Below, one piece after another: positions 8,718 through 18,584 of a stretch of 58,373 bases of DNA (positions are counted from its first letter, which is position 1; each line of letters starts with the position of its first letter). The stretch comes from an uncultured Bacteroides sp. (GTDB lineage Bacteria; Bacteroidota; Bacteroidia; Bacteroidales; Bacteroidaceae). Position numbers and translations under genes: made by a program. Under the pieces are notes generated by a model. It worked only from the letters and a program-made list of their open reading frames with translations. It was not told the DNA's origin and ran no database searches. Where the stretch lies: assembly GCA_947074205.1 (NCBI GenBank), contig CAMTOQ010000018.1, forward strand, positions 1-58,373, written 5' to 3'.

Positions 8718-11015
8718 TTACGGAATCAATGTTACTTTCTTCACCACCATACCCTCGCCTTGAATAACAAGGATTGTTGACGACCAGCCATCTTGAACGT
8801 TGTTGATACGATTGAATAAGTCTTCGTCAATAACAGCTTCAAATTCTGACTCTGGAGTGTCGAACTGTAACATTTTCCATTGTCCCCAGTTGGCATCATT
8901 AATTTGCATCTGACCATAAGCATACATATCTACAGTGAAATGTAGAATTGAACCTACTTTTATACCAGTACCTTCTACTTGCTCTTTGTAGATACGGAAG
9001 GCACCACCATCACCTTCACCGGCCCAACTGCCTAAGTCTCTTGGAGAGTCGAGTAGTACAAACTCGGCAGGTGCAGCTTTAGTGATAATAGACACTTTGT
9101 TTATAATGATCTCTTGACCTTGAATCACCATAGCCGTAGTAGACCATCCATCGTTTGTATTTAAAATATTGTCAAGGAATGCTTGCGTCATTTCAAACTC
9201 GTAAGATGTTACTGATGGGTCTTCAAATACTAAAGTATCCCATGAAGCCCAGTTGGCATTATTCATTTGAACCATACCGTAGCCGGTCACTGCAAAGTAG
9301 AACTTAAGTATTGATCCGGCAGCTACACCTTCGAACGATTCTTTGTAGAGTCTGAAAGCACCACCATCAGCTTCGCCTGTCCAACTACCTAGGTTGCGAA
9401 CTTCATCCATAATAACTGTTTCTGAAGTTCCAGAGCCAATCACCTGAATAATGTAATCAACAGATCCATTGGATGATACCAACGTGAATGTAGTTTTACC
9501 TCCAGCATTGCTAGGAATGTTGATATAAAGCTTACCTTCTGAATAGATATATTGAACAGCAGCATTGTTTACAAGTACACCTGTCAGTTTATCGCCATTC
9601 TCTACATCTAGGGTTAAGATAGTACTGGCAAATATCTCTTCGTCATCGCCTGGAAGAATAGGGATATAGCAGAATACTGGTTTATCCACATCTAAGTTTG
9701 GACAAGTTACAGTCTCTCCATTCTTCATTGTCAATATCACCTCACCACTCTCTGCATCTACAGGCACAGTAACAGTTATCGCTGTAATTACCGCAGTTAT
9801 TGGTTCGACAACTTTACCACCACCTAAAGTGACAGTTGCAACTAGATCGAGGTTCTCACCTTCAATAACTAGATCGCTACCTGCCGACACCGGCGAAGGG
9901 TTGTAAGCCGACACTGAAGGCTTAAGAGTCTGAATAGTAACAGATGTCGTGTTACCACTTGCTGTATTGAGTATGATGTCACCACTAGTGGCCATTTCGG
10001 GCAAGGTTACTGCTATCTCTGTGGGCGATTGCACGGTAGGAATTTGTGCATCGGCTACACCGGGGAAGATAACTGTAGTTACCAATTCCATATTTGTACC
10101 TTTAATAGTAATTACATCACCTCCGCGCAAGCCCTCAGCCGGAGTAGCCTCAAGATTGAGAGGCACAGCCATACCCAATTGAGCGACCACCACCTTAACA
10201 CCGGAGTGTGCAACCATTGATATGGCACCATCAGTTGCTCCGGCAGGAAGGATAAAGCTTATAACACCATCATTTACACCATATTCGATAGGAGTCCCAT
10301 CGGGAAGTTCAAGAGAAGCCACAAGGTCAATATCCTTAACAGCTACTTTGACTTCATCGCCAGGTTTAGCAGCACTCAAATCGAGTACAGCCTCAACAGA
10401 TGGTAAAACTACAGTGAGTATCTCTTCGGATGTAAGTTCTAGAGGAAGGGGTGCATAATCCGAGAGTATGATTTCGCCAGTTTGTGCTTGCATTGGGACG
10501 GTAAGGACAATCTTATCACGTTCCCAAGTAGCGAACTCTTCGCTATCAACCACAATATCTTCTGCAAAGATAATCTTTTCTACGAGATTCAAATAGTCGC
10601 CTTCAATTGTGAGAAGCGTACCTGGTTTTACAGGGTTTGGTGCTATTGTTTCAATCACAATTGGCTCTGTATAAGCTAGTAGAGATTTAGAGGTAATGAT
10701 AGTGCCGTCTACTGTTTTAATCGATACAAGCCCAGGAGCAGCATGCTGAGGTATCACCACCTTAATCTGCTCATTGCTCAAACGTTCAATGTCTGTTATC
10801 TCAATATTGTCGGGAAGGATAACACTGGCTACTCTGTCCATGTTTCTACCTATAAAGGTCAACTTTGCTCCTCTAAAAGCAGGACTAGGACCATAGGCTT
10901 CTAGTACAACAGCCTGCTTGCTGTCATCATCATCATTACTACACCCTGCGAGGGCTACAGCAGCAACAGATAGCATGACAACAATAGCTAGTTTGAATAT
11001 ATTGTAATATTTCAT
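8718..11015 (-). CDS. Large IPT/TIG-repeat surface glycan-binding lipoprotein with two C-terminal repeat modules
   Basis: A 765-residue lipoprotein (Cys25 in ALAGC followed by SNDDDD, an acidic stretch typical of export to the cell surface in Bacteroidetes). Five clear IPT/TIG-like units occupy about 37-115, 118-205, 205-280, 284-365 and 368-445. They share the pattern P-x-P-x-x-x-G-x-x-L-x-I-x-G-x-N-x-D-L-V. A less regular sixth covers about 446-528. The C-terminus holds two tandem modules of about 110 residues, 534-645 and 651-765. They match closely: LGSWTGEADGGAFRLYKE against LGSWAGEGDGGAFRIYKE, and DGWSTTAMVIQGQ against DGWSSTILVIQGE. The conserved Trp residues fit sugar binding. It lies between the SusD-linked binding protein and GH26. 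I do not recognise the C-terminal module as a named family. Confidence 0.85.
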   Translation of the reverse strand: MKYYNIFKLAIVVMLSVAAVALAGCSNDDDDSKQAVVLEAYGPSPAFRGAKLTFIGRNMDRVASVILPDNIEITDIERLSNEQIKVVIPQHAAPGLVSIKTVDGTIITSKSLLAYTEPIVIETIAPNPVKPGTLLTIEGDYLNLVEKIIFAEDIVVDSEEFATWERDKIVLTVPMQAQTGEIILSDYAPLPLELTSEEILTVVLPSVEAVLDLSAAKPGDEVKVAVKDIDLVASLELPDGTPIEYGVNDGVISFILPAGATDGAISMVAHSGVKVVVAQLGMAVPLNLEATPAEGLRGGDVITIKGTNMELVTTVIFPGVADAQIPTVQSPTEIAVTLPEMATSGDIILNTASGNTTSVTIQTLKPSVSAYNPSPVSAGSDLVIEGENLDLVATVTLGGGKVVEPITAVITAITVTVPVDAESGEVILTMKNGETVTCPNLDVDKPVFCYIPILPGDDEEIFASTILTLDVENGDKLTGVLVNNAAVQYIYSEGKLYINIPSNAGGKTTFTLVSSNGSVDYIIQVIGSGTSETVIMDEVRNLGSWTGEADGGAFRLYKESFEGVAAGSILKFYFAVTGYGMVQMNNANWASWDTLVFEDPSVTSYEFEMTQAFLDNILNTNDGWSTTAMVIQGQEIIINKVSIITKAAPAEFVLLDSPRDLGSWAGEGDGGAFRIYKEQVEGTGIKVGSILHFTVDMYAYGQMQINDANWGQWKMLQFDTPESEFEAVIDEDLFNRINNVQDGWSSTILVIQGEGMVVKKVTLIP

Positions 11016-11039
11016 ATTTTCATGTATTAAGTAATGTGA

Positions 11040-12299
11040 TTAATTGACTTTTACTACACGAACATTGTCGATGTGAATAAGAGGATTGCAAGCAGCGGTA
11101 CCTTGTACACCGCCCGATTGTCCTAAGAAGAGCGTCATACCCGAATAGTGACCGGGAGGGTTAGGATTGAGTGTGCCACCATCACCATTGAACTTAAAGT
11201 TTTCCATAGGGATAGTCACCGTAATCCAACCATTAGTCGTATAGGTTCCTTCTGTTTCCCAAGGAATCCATAATGCACGAGGATAGGCCTTGTCCCATTT
11301 ATATCCTTCGTTAGGGTTACCGCCATTTGATGTTTCTTGCCAGTTCATCCAAGCATCGCTAGGACCAGAGAAGATAATCTGAAAGGCTGCAGCCGACCAT
11401 GCTTGAAGCACATTCACTTCAAACTTCAAAGCGTAACTATCTAGATTACCTGAGTCGAATACATCGGGCGAATCTTCATGGTACGACCATACATCATAAC
11501 AGAATTCAGTATCTGCCGTTTCCGCATTTTCGCTAACACTACCTGTCATCACAAGGTATTGGCCGTTGATACCGCCTTCGGTACCTACATCTGTTCCTTT
11601 GTGCCAACCATGATGCCAGCCACCATCGGGGAACATTGTATCGAAGTCGAGTACTATGTTGCGTTGATCGCGGAAATGCAGGTTGCTGATGCCTTCACCA
11701 TAAACAGATAGCACTTTCAATGGCCCAGACTGTGCTCCTTCGGGTACCCTAACAGCTATATTGTTTATGTCGAGAGATAGAATTTCACCTTTTACATCAC
11801 CCGGAAATATCACCTCTAAAGGAGTAGCAATGTCATTTACAAAATAGAGACCTTGAATGTAAGCCACATCGCCATCAGGAACATACTCACACGTCATAGA
11901 CTTTACAGTAGGCGAAGGAACCTTTGTTTCGAATTCAAACAAACAAGAGTCATTCTTAGTATAGAGCTTAATCAAGTCTTGCTTCTCTGCCGGTATACCT
12001 GCAGGGATAGAAACGATAATTGCATTCTCTGTCACAAAATTAGGATTCAGCAGTGCTTTCTGATCATTGAAATAGATTGCATTGACAGCCCCAAGGTGTT
12101 CACCAATAATCGCAATCTTCGCACCAAGAAAAGCACTCACCATTAAGGAGTCCGAAATAGCTGCATCGCAGGGACGAACATATCGCACCACAGGAGTACC
12201 AGTACTCTTCACATCTATCTTATTGTCATCGTCCGAGCAGGCAATTGTTCCAAGGAGCAGGCCTACAAGCAGTAATGATTTATATATATATTTTCTCAT
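11040..12299 (-). CDS. SGBP-B-like surface glycan-binding lipoprotein (IPT plus beta-sandwich binding domain)
   Basis: A 419-residue lipoprotein with Cys21 followed by SDDD. I use the ATG at 12299. The reading frame extends to a TTG at 12308, but the signal peptide begins properly with RKYIYKSLLLVG at the ATG. Residues about 35-210 hold IPT-like units. The C-terminal part (from about FPDGGWHHGWHKG to the end) resembles the glycan-binding domain of SusE/SusF-position proteins such as the xyloglucan SGBP-B, with many Trp residues and a final HIDNVRVVKV strand. It follows SusD by 25 bases, the classic position. It probably captures mannan at the cell surface with SusD. The ligand is inferred from the locus. 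Confidence 0.88.
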   Translation of the reverse strand: MRKYIYKSLLLVGLLLGTIACSDDDNKIDVKSTGTPVVRYVRPCDAAISDSLMVSAFLGAKIAIIGEHLGAVNAIYFNDQKALLNPNFVTENAIIVSIPAGIPAEKQDLIKLYTKNDSCLFEFETKVPSPTVKSMTCEYVPDGDVAYIQGLYFVNDIATPLEVIFPGDVKGEILSLDINNIAVRVPEGAQSGPLKVLSVYGEGISNLHFRDQRNIVLDFDTMFPDGGWHHGWHKGTDVGTEGGINGQYLVMTGSVSENAETADTEFCYDVWSYHEDSPDVFDSGNLDSYALKFEVNVLQAWSAAAFQIIFSGPSDAWMNWQETSNGGNPNEGYKWDKAYPRALWIPWETEGTYTTNGWITVTIPMENFKFNGDGGTLNPNPPGHYSGMTLFLGQSGGVQGTAACNPLIHIDNVRVVKVN

Positions 12300-12324
12300 A
12301 ATATTCAATTTCTAAATGGTAAGA

Positions 12325-14004
12325 TTAATAGCCAACTGGTTCTTGAAGAATAGAAGGAGTCTTCGTAATAGTTTCTGCAGGGATAGGCAGAACCAAATTA
12401 CTAGAAGTGATGTTGATTACAGCTGCATCCTTGTTCAAGAAGAAGATAGAACCTTTTCCTGTAGGATCTTCCGAAGGATCTACTACATTGAATCCACCAT
12501 GATAAGCTCCTTGCGCATTGCGTTCTTGCCAATTAAATCCTCCATTGGATACATACATACGATGACGTTGCATACCATTGAGGTAGCTCAAAGCATGATC
12601 CATGTTACGGTAGCTCATACGCTTCACATCAAAGTAGTTGACACTCTCTAGCGCAAACTCCACACGGCGTTCCTTTATCAAATCGCTGTAGCTGATTGAT
12701 GATTCGTCCCAAGCTAAACCTGCACGACTGCGTATCTGTCTGAATACATTTAGCGCCAATGGGTCGGTAGTCGAACTGCCGCTAGCCATACAAGCCTCAA
12801 CATAGCACATGTAAACATCCGACAAACGAAGCAGATAGAGGTTGTTGCCTGCATCTTGATTGGATGTACCTGCCACCCCACCACAGTCGCCATTAGCGCC
12901 TAGCACATATTTACGAACATGAGCAAGCATTTCATTGGATGATTCTAGAGTTTCATCTTCCGAGAAGTTATAATATGAATAACCACCACCACCTAGGTTA
13001 GAGTAGTAGTCGCCATTGCGCATATAAGTGTAGTAACGACGAAGATCGTTCCTCTCGAATGCTTCTTGCAGGCTAAGAGTTGGACCCTTACCAGCCCCCC
13101 AAGATGAGCCTAATGTAACGATAGCATTTCTAGAAAGAGACACATTGCGGCCATTTCCATAACCGTAACCATCGTTGGTACATTGAATAGCAAATAGAGA
13201 TTCATCGCTATTATTGCCTTCGGGATAGAACATTGTAGCTAGGTCGGGATAGATAGATAAACCACTTTCAGTAATCAAATAGCTAGCATAAGATTTAGCC
13301 TTTGCAAAGTTGTCGTCAGAGTGTTCATCGGTTAAATGTGAAGCCATTGTAAGATGAAGCTTTGAAAGCATACCCACTGCTGTCCAATGTGTAACACGGC
13401 CTTTTTGGAAAGGAGATTTAGGCAGATTGTCTTTCGCAAACTCTAGATCTTGACGAATAAACTCGTAGACACTACTTTGCTTGTGACGAATTACTTGGTC
13501 GCCCGAGATGTTGTTGTTCGTAATGATGGGCACATCTTGCCAGTATTCGGTGAGCAAGTAATAAACGATACCTCGAATGCATCTTGCTTCGGCCAATGCA
13601 CGAGTGACAACAGCTTCTGATACGCCGTTGGTGCGTGCGGCATCGGGCATACCGTTGATGATGTTGTTACAATACGATACAACTCTGAATAGTCCATTCC
13701 AACCTTGTGTAAGAAATGTGTTACCGTTTTGGAAGCTCATATAGTAGAACTGACCTTCCTGGTCGTAGGTGTAGAATAGGTCGCCAGACAACTCGTCACC
13801 TGCCATCCACATAAAGTTCATACCGAACTCTTGCCAAACAAAAGCCGCGTAGAGCGATGCCGTATTGGCATTGACTGCTGCTTCGGATGTATAGTAAGTC
13901 TCTAACACTTGCTGATCTTCTGGCACAATGGTCAGGAAGTCTTCACAAGATGCTGTTGAAAGCATTAATGCCGAGAGACAAATGGTTTTGAATATATTTT
14001 TCAT
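12325..14004 (-). CDS. SusD-like outer-membrane glycan-binding lipoprotein
   Basis: A 559-residue SusD/RagB family lipoprotein. The signal ends at Cys20 (TASC) and is followed by EDFLTIVPEDQ, the usual family start. TPR-like helical stretches include LAEARCIRGIVYYLLTEYWQDVPII, and the C-terminal part has LLRLSDVYMCYVEACMA and IKERRVEFALESVNYFDVKRM, all typical. It forms the lid of the SusC transporter and binds mannan fragments at the surface. It begins 16 bases after susC ends, so the two are co-transcribed. Confidence 0.95.
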   Translation of the reverse strand: MKNIFKTICLSALMLSTASCEDFLTIVPEDQQVLETYYTSEAAVNANTASLYAAFVWQEFGMNFMWMAGDELSGDLFYTYDQEGQFYYMSFQNGNTFLTQGWNGLFRVVSYCNNIINGMPDAARTNGVSEAVVTRALAEARCIRGIVYYLLTEYWQDVPIITNNNISGDQVIRHKQSSVYEFIRQDLEFAKDNLPKSPFQKGRVTHWTAVGMLSKLHLTMASHLTDEHSDDNFAKAKSYASYLITESGLSIYPDLATMFYPEGNNSDESLFAIQCTNDGYGYGNGRNVSLSRNAIVTLGSSWGAGKGPTLSLQEAFERNDLRRYYTYMRNGDYYSNLGGGGYSYYNFSEDETLESSNEMLAHVRKYVLGANGDCGGVAGTSNQDAGNNLYLLRLSDVYMCYVEACMASGSSTTDPLALNVFRQIRSRAGLAWDESSISYSDLIKERRVEFALESVNYFDVKRMSYRNMDHALSYLNGMQRHRMYVSNGGFNWQERNAQGAYHGGFNVVDPSEDPTGKGSIFFLNKDAAVINITSSNLVLPIPAETITKTPSILQEPVGY

Positions 14005-14020
14005 AAGGGTATAGTCTTAA

Positions 14021-17000
14021 TTAGAATGATAGATTAACACCAAATGTATAGATGCGAGGTGAAGGGTAACGTCCCATATCCACATTGGATAATCCTGCAT
14101 TTTGGTTATACGATCCAATTTCAGGATCTAGCCCAGAGTAGTTACTGAAAGTGTAAACGTTTTGAATATTTACATAGGCTTTCAAGTTGCTCATCTTCAC
14201 TTTTCTAATCCATCGTTTAGGGAAATTGTAAGCCAAAGAGATGTTTTGAATACGAAGATAGCTTCCTTTCTCAATCCAGCGATCACTCATACGGTTGTTA
14301 CCATTCCCATCATTGGTGGTCCAACGAGGCAAAGTAGCATCAGGATTCATTAGGTAGCAGTTGTCCACATTGGTTACATCCATATTATTACCATCATAGT
14401 AGCGCAATTGTGCTCTATTGAGAACAGACACTGATTGATTATCCCACAAAGAAGTTAACCCCTCTGTTTTCACTCTTACATAGTTTAAGATGTCGGCTCC
14501 TACCGATCCAAACAGGTTCACACCCAATTCCCAGTTCTTATAGGTGAAGATATTGGAGAAACCAAATGTAAAGTCAGGATTAGGATTACCTATTACCTTC
14601 TGGTCATATTCATCAATAACACCGTCGGGTGTACCATTAGGGCCACTTATATCTTTGAACTTCACATCACCAATCCACACACCACTATTACGATTAATAT
14701 CCTTGCCGGCTGGAAGTGGAGAGGTTCTTAAATCTTCTGCATCTTTATAGATACCATCGGTGACGTATCCGTAGAATACCCCAATAGGTTGGCCCACTGC
14801 AATCATCGAAACGGTTTGGAAACCTGCATACCAGTCTAAGCCGTGATATTTGGTAGTACCCAAATCGTCGAGAGCTTTCACTTTATTGCGATTGATTGAT
14901 ACCGTCAGGCTTGAGTTCCAATTGAAATTGCGGGTCGCTATGTTGTGGGTGTTCAATGCAATATCAATACCTTTATTCTCTACTTTACCGATATTCATAT
15001 AAGGAGTTTGAATGTCATTCCATCCTTCACCACCTAAAACTGGAGAAACAGAAGGTTGCAACAATAGGTCTTTAGTAGTTTTATAGTAGATATCGAATGT
15101 CAAATCGATACGGCTATTAAACAATCCAAGGTCCAATCCGGCATTGTATTGTTTAGATGCTTCCCATTTCAAATCGGGGTTGGCATTGTTTGACATACGA
15201 TAGGCAGTGCCAAATACTGTTGGAAAGGCAATCATGGTAGAGCCATAAAGATAGTTTCCAATATTGTGGTTACCTACCTCACCATACCCTGCACGTATCT
15301 TCAAGTTGGCCAACCAGTCTTTTGCATCTTCCATCCATGGTTCAGAATTGATGCGCCAAGCAGCTGCAAACGATGGAAACACGCCCCAACGGTTGTTCGA
15401 ACCAAACTTAGAAGAACCGTCGGCACGAAGAGTAGCCGTTAATAGATAGCGATCGGCATAATTGTAGTTGGCACGTCCAAAGAAAGATGCCATTGTGGAA
15501 GCAGCTTTGTAGCCACTGTTGTTGGTAAACTTACCGTCAGGCCCAATCACTTGGATATCGTTTGAAGATAATTGATTCTTTATCAGCTGTGTACCTTCCC
15601 ATGTTGAGCGAGAGACTTCCACCCCACCCATAAAGTTGATTGTATGTTTACCGAAGGTCTGATTGTAGGTAGCATAGTTTTTCCATATCCAGTAAAGGCT
15701 ATGATCGTCTTGCTGCATTATCATTGTATCGGTGTTCTTCAACTGGCCATATTCGTAGCTGGGTTTGAAACCTTTATTGGTATTGTGCGAACGGTCGAAA
15801 CCAAACTCTGTACGGAAGTATACATATTTATTAAATGTGAGCTGACCATAAACATTACCCATAATACGATCGCGATAGAGTTTGTTTTTCTGGTCTTGAC
15901 TCAATGCCACGGGATTGTAGATAGAAGAGCCATTTACCGATTCAGGACCGGCATAATTTCCATCAAAGTCGTATACCGGTACCGAAGGAGACATCAATGC
16001 AGCTTGCATCACCACCCCATTGATACCATCATTGTTGATGATACGCTCATCTGTAGCAGAATAGGAAAGCGAAGCACCTACCTTAATATACTTATTAAAT
16101 TCATTGTCCAAATTGAGGCGAGCTGTATAGCGGTTAAAGTGCGAGCCTTTAATCATACCTTCTTGCCCCATATAGCCTACAGAGAATGCGTATTGTGTTT
16201 TATCGTTACCACCATTAAGTGATACGTTGTGACTTTGCATAAATGCATTTTTGGTAACAGCGTCTTGCCAGTCAGTGCCACTACCCAAAAGTGTAGGGTC
16301 AAGGTAAGAAGCATCAATATTATAAGCCAAACCTTCATCATAAAGTTGCTTCTGATATACACCAAACTCGCGTAGGTTCATCATATCTAGTTTGCCTGTG
16401 CGTTGTTGCAGAGCCACATAACCATCGTAATTGATATTCGAGAATCCTTTGCTACCACGTTTGGTAGTGATGATTACTACACCATTGGCACCGGCCGCAC
16501 CATAGATTGCTGTAGCCGAAGCATCTTTCAATACGTCCATCGACACGATATCGCTTGGAGAGATAGAGGCCAATGGATTAACTACGTTTTGGCCATTAGA
16601 TCCACCCGACCAGTCGAAACCAGAAGTAGAAGTACCTGCACCACTCATCGGTATACCATCGATGATGTATAGTGGTTCGTTGGTATTGTTGATAGAACTG
16701 GCACCGCGGATACGGATAGAGTTGGCAGCACCCGGAGCACCCGAGTTGGCAGCTACTTGCACACCCGCCACACGTCCCTGAAGCATTTGGTCGACATTGG
16801 TCACGATAGATTCTTTCAGCTTATCGCCGGAAAGGTTGGCCACCGAACCTGTTAGATCGCTTTTCTTCATAGTACCATAGCCCACTACTACAACTTCATC
16901 GAGCAACTCTGCATCTTCTTTAAGAGCAATGCTCACTGATCTTTGTTGAGATTGAAGAGTAACATCCTGTGTGCTATATCCGATACTTGAAATGACAAGC

Positions 17001-17206
17001 ACTCTTTTACCAGCAGGAACATTGACAGTAAACCGTCCATCAAGGTCGGTTATAGCACCCGATGTAGTGCCTTTCACCAAAACATTTGCTCCAATCAATG
17101 GTGAACCATCCGAAGCATCTGTCACAACTCCTGTCACAGTGGTCTGCTGTGCACACAGAAGACTACTTATAAACAGGGCCATAAAAAACAGGACAATGTT
17201 TTTCAT
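14021..17206 (-). CDS. SusC-like TonB-dependent outer-membrane transporter
   Basis: A 1061-residue receptor. After a signal peptide (cleavage near LLCAQ) there is a carboxypeptidase-D regulatory-like domain (about 22-110, VTGVVTDASDGSPLIGANVLVKG), a TonB-box-like LDEVVVVGYG stretch, a plug (about 115-235, with LQGRVAGVQVAANSGAPG) and a 22-strand barrel ending in TFGVNLSF. It imports oligosaccharides in partnership with the SusD protein. It starts 101 bases after the CE7 gene ends. That gap holds its own -7 box and a perfect palindrome, so transcription may restart here. Confidence 0.97.
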   Translation of the reverse strand: MKNIVLFFMALFISSLLCAQQTTVTGVVTDASDGSPLIGANVLVKGTTSGAITDLDGRFTVNVPAGKRVLVISSIGYSTQDVTLQSQQRSVSIALKEDAELLDEVVVVGYGTMKKSDLTGSVANLSGDKLKESIVTNVDQMLQGRVAGVQVAANSGAPGAANSIRIRGASSINNTNEPLYIIDGIPMSGAGTSTSGFDWSGGSNGQNVVNPLASISPSDIVSMDVLKDASATAIYGAAGANGVVIITTKRGSKGFSNINYDGYVALQQRTGKLDMMNLREFGVYQKQLYDEGLAYNIDASYLDPTLLGSGTDWQDAVTKNAFMQSHNVSLNGGNDKTQYAFSVGYMGQEGMIKGSHFNRYTARLNLDNEFNKYIKVGASLSYSATDERIINNDGINGVVMQAALMSPSVPVYDFDGNYAGPESVNGSSIYNPVALSQDQKNKLYRDRIMGNVYGQLTFNKYVYFRTEFGFDRSHNTNKGFKPSYEYGQLKNTDTMIMQQDDHSLYWIWKNYATYNQTFGKHTINFMGGVEVSRSTWEGTQLIKNQLSSNDIQVIGPDGKFTNNSGYKAASTMASFFGRANYNYADRYLLTATLRADGSSKFGSNNRWGVFPSFAAAWRINSEPWMEDAKDWLANLKIRAGYGEVGNHNIGNYLYGSTMIAFPTVFGTAYRMSNNANPDLKWEASKQYNAGLDLGLFNSRIDLTFDIYYKTTKDLLLQPSVSPVLGGEGWNDIQTPYMNIGKVENKGIDIALNTHNIATRNFNWNSSLTVSINRNKVKALDDLGTTKYHGLDWYAGFQTVSMIAVGQPIGVFYGYVTDGIYKDAEDLRTSPLPAGKDINRNSGVWIGDVKFKDISGPNGTPDGVIDEYDQKVIGNPNPDFTFGFSNIFTYKNWELGVNLFGSVGADILNYVRVKTEGLTSLWDNQSVSVLNRAQLRYYDGNNMDVTNVDNCYLMNPDATLPRWTTNDGNGNNRMSDRWIEKGSYLRIQNISLAYNFPKRWIRKVKMSNLKAYVNIQNVYTFSNYSGLDPEIGSYNQNAGLSNVDMGRYPSPRIYTFGVNLSF

Positions 17207-17236
17207 ATATACGATTGATTTAATAGATTAACAAAA

Positions 17237-17244
17237 CAAAAATA
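17237..17244 (-). promoter_or_regulatory. Probable -7 promoter element for susC
   Basis: On the minus strand the sequence reads TATTTTTG, an exact match to the Bacteroides TAnnTTTG box. It lies about 30 bases before the susC start codon. A weak TTG upstream is spaced too widely to be convincing as a -33 box. Confidence 0.45.
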
Positions 17245-17291
17245 TACAATAAGTACCTCTAGTACTAGTACAATTTTATCATATAGCAATA

Positions 17292-17307
17292 CAAAAGCAT
17301 GCTTTTG
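17292..17307. repeat. Perfect 16-bp palindrome between CE7 and susC genes
   Basis: CAAAAGCATGCTTTTG is self-complementary over 16 bases and touches the CE7 stop codon. It lies about 50 bases upstream of the susC -7 box. It could be an operator or a small hairpin with a CATG loop. There is no T-run directly after it on the minus strand, which argues against a simple terminator. Confidence 0.5.
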
Positions 17308-18564
17308 CTATTTTACCTTTGTCGGCATCTGTTTATCAAAGAATGCCATTCGGGTATTCCACCAACTATCGGGTGTATTGTGCTGGTTTAGCGGATAGAT
17401 ATACAACTGCTTTTCGGTAGATATGCGATTGTAGCTCGACATATTGGTATGTGGAGGACAAACTTCATCTTGCAAACCGATACCCATAATAACAGGGCAC
17501 TTAATCCATGGAGCCAGATTTTTGATATCGAAATAAGAGAGATTCGTATAAAGTTCGGCATCACTCATCCCCAATTCTTTCTGTTTTTCTAACACGGGTT
17601 GTGCGGGCCAATGTACAATTTGAAAGTAATCTTGATAATCGGACAAGAAGGGAATTGTGGGACCGATGGCGCAGAAACGATCATCAAGAGCAGCTGCCGC
17701 TAATGAAAAAGCACCACCTTGGCTACCCCCTTCGGCAAAGATATAATTTGTATCAACCTCTGGTCGTGAGGACACAAAATCGACGGCTCTTACTAAATCC
17801 ATAAAGGCACCACGATAGTAATAATCTTCTTTTGAATCTAATTTGTAGGTGATCCAGTTGCCATAGGTATTAGTAGGTTCTTGAAGACCTTGTCCACGCG
17901 TAGAGAGCACAAATTCGGCATAGCCCGGTGTGCCTCCCGGAATCCAAGGTTTAGAGCCATAGCCCATATAAGAGATGACAACAGGATATTTACCTTTCTT
18001 GACGGGTGCAGAGTAGTAACCTGAGATCTCTTCACCTCCTAGCGACTTCATCTTTACCAAGTAAAGCTTGCGGTTGGGGTTGTTATCATCGGTAATTAAA
18101 GTCAGCTGATACTCAGGAGCGACTTGTGCCAACTCGGCTTTCGCGGTGTCCCAAAACTCTTTCAGGTCGGGTTGCGCATCGCCAAGCGAAACAACGCTTT
18201 CGGGTTCATAACCGATATTGAAACGCTTCACTTCATTGCCATCTTCGGTGAGTGTACAACGATAAAAACCAGGCTGAGGCAATACAAAGCTATAGGCCAA
18301 CTGCGTAGAGTCGCCTTGTGCTATTGCCACATTTTGGCTGAGTGCATAGAGAGGTTCGCGCTTATCGGTGGCTATATGCAACTGCACATTAGAGTTTGAA
18401 TTACCAGTAATTTTATTTCGTGCCGATATCTGCACGTGTGGGGTTTCGGGAGCGTAGAATACAAGAGTTGGTTCTACCGAATAGTCGTTTTGCAAAACGA
18501 CTTCCTGCGCATTTAGTGTTGCAAAAGCACCCACACACAACAAGGTTAATACAGAGTGTTTCAT
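17308..18564 (-). CDS. CE7-type acetyl esterase (acetyl xylan esterase / cephalosporin deacetylase fold)
   Basis: A 418-residue secreted alpha/beta hydrolase with an Sec signal peptide ending near LNAQ. Residues about 22-120 form a beta-rich N-terminal domain, and the hydrolase follows. The catalytic triad is visible: Ser281 in GGSQGG, Asp366 in GLQDEVCPP and His395 in NQHNTP. The oxyanion-region motif RGQG lies at 223-226. Family 7 carbohydrate esterases remove acetyl groups from xylan and small oligosaccharides. In this locus the likely substrate is acetylated glucomannan oligosaccharide. It follows the GH5 mannanase by 20 bases. Confidence 0.9.
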   Translation of the reverse strand: MKHSVLTLLCVGAFATLNAQEVVLQNDYSVEPTLVFYAPETPHVQISARNKITGNSNSNVQLHIATDKREPLYALSQNVAIAQGDSTQLAYSFVLPQPGFYRCTLTEDGNEVKRFNIGYEPESVVSLGDAQPDLKEFWDTAKAELAQVAPEYQLTLITDDNNPNRKLYLVKMKSLGGEEISGYYSAPVKKGKYPVVISYMGYGSKPWIPGGTPGYAEFVLSTRGQGLQEPTNTYGNWITYKLDSKEDYYYRGAFMDLVRAVDFVSSRPEVDTNYIFAEGGSQGGAFSLAAAALDDRFCAIGPTIPFLSDYQDYFQIVHWPAQPVLEKQKELGMSDAELYTNLSYFDIKNLAPWIKCPVIMGIGLQDEVCPPHTNMSSYNRISTEKQLYIYPLNQHNTPDSWWNTRMAFFDKQMPTKVK

Positions 18565-18584
18565 GAGGTAAATATAGATAATGG

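Noticed and set aside
12300..12308. TTG start giving a three-residue extension of the surface glycan-binding protein
   Set aside because: The ATG at 12299 begins a normal lipoprotein signal peptide.
15644..16222. A 192-codon open frame on the + strand
   Set aside because: It is fully antisense to susC, has no signal, promoter or family likeness, and reflects the codon bias of the true gene.
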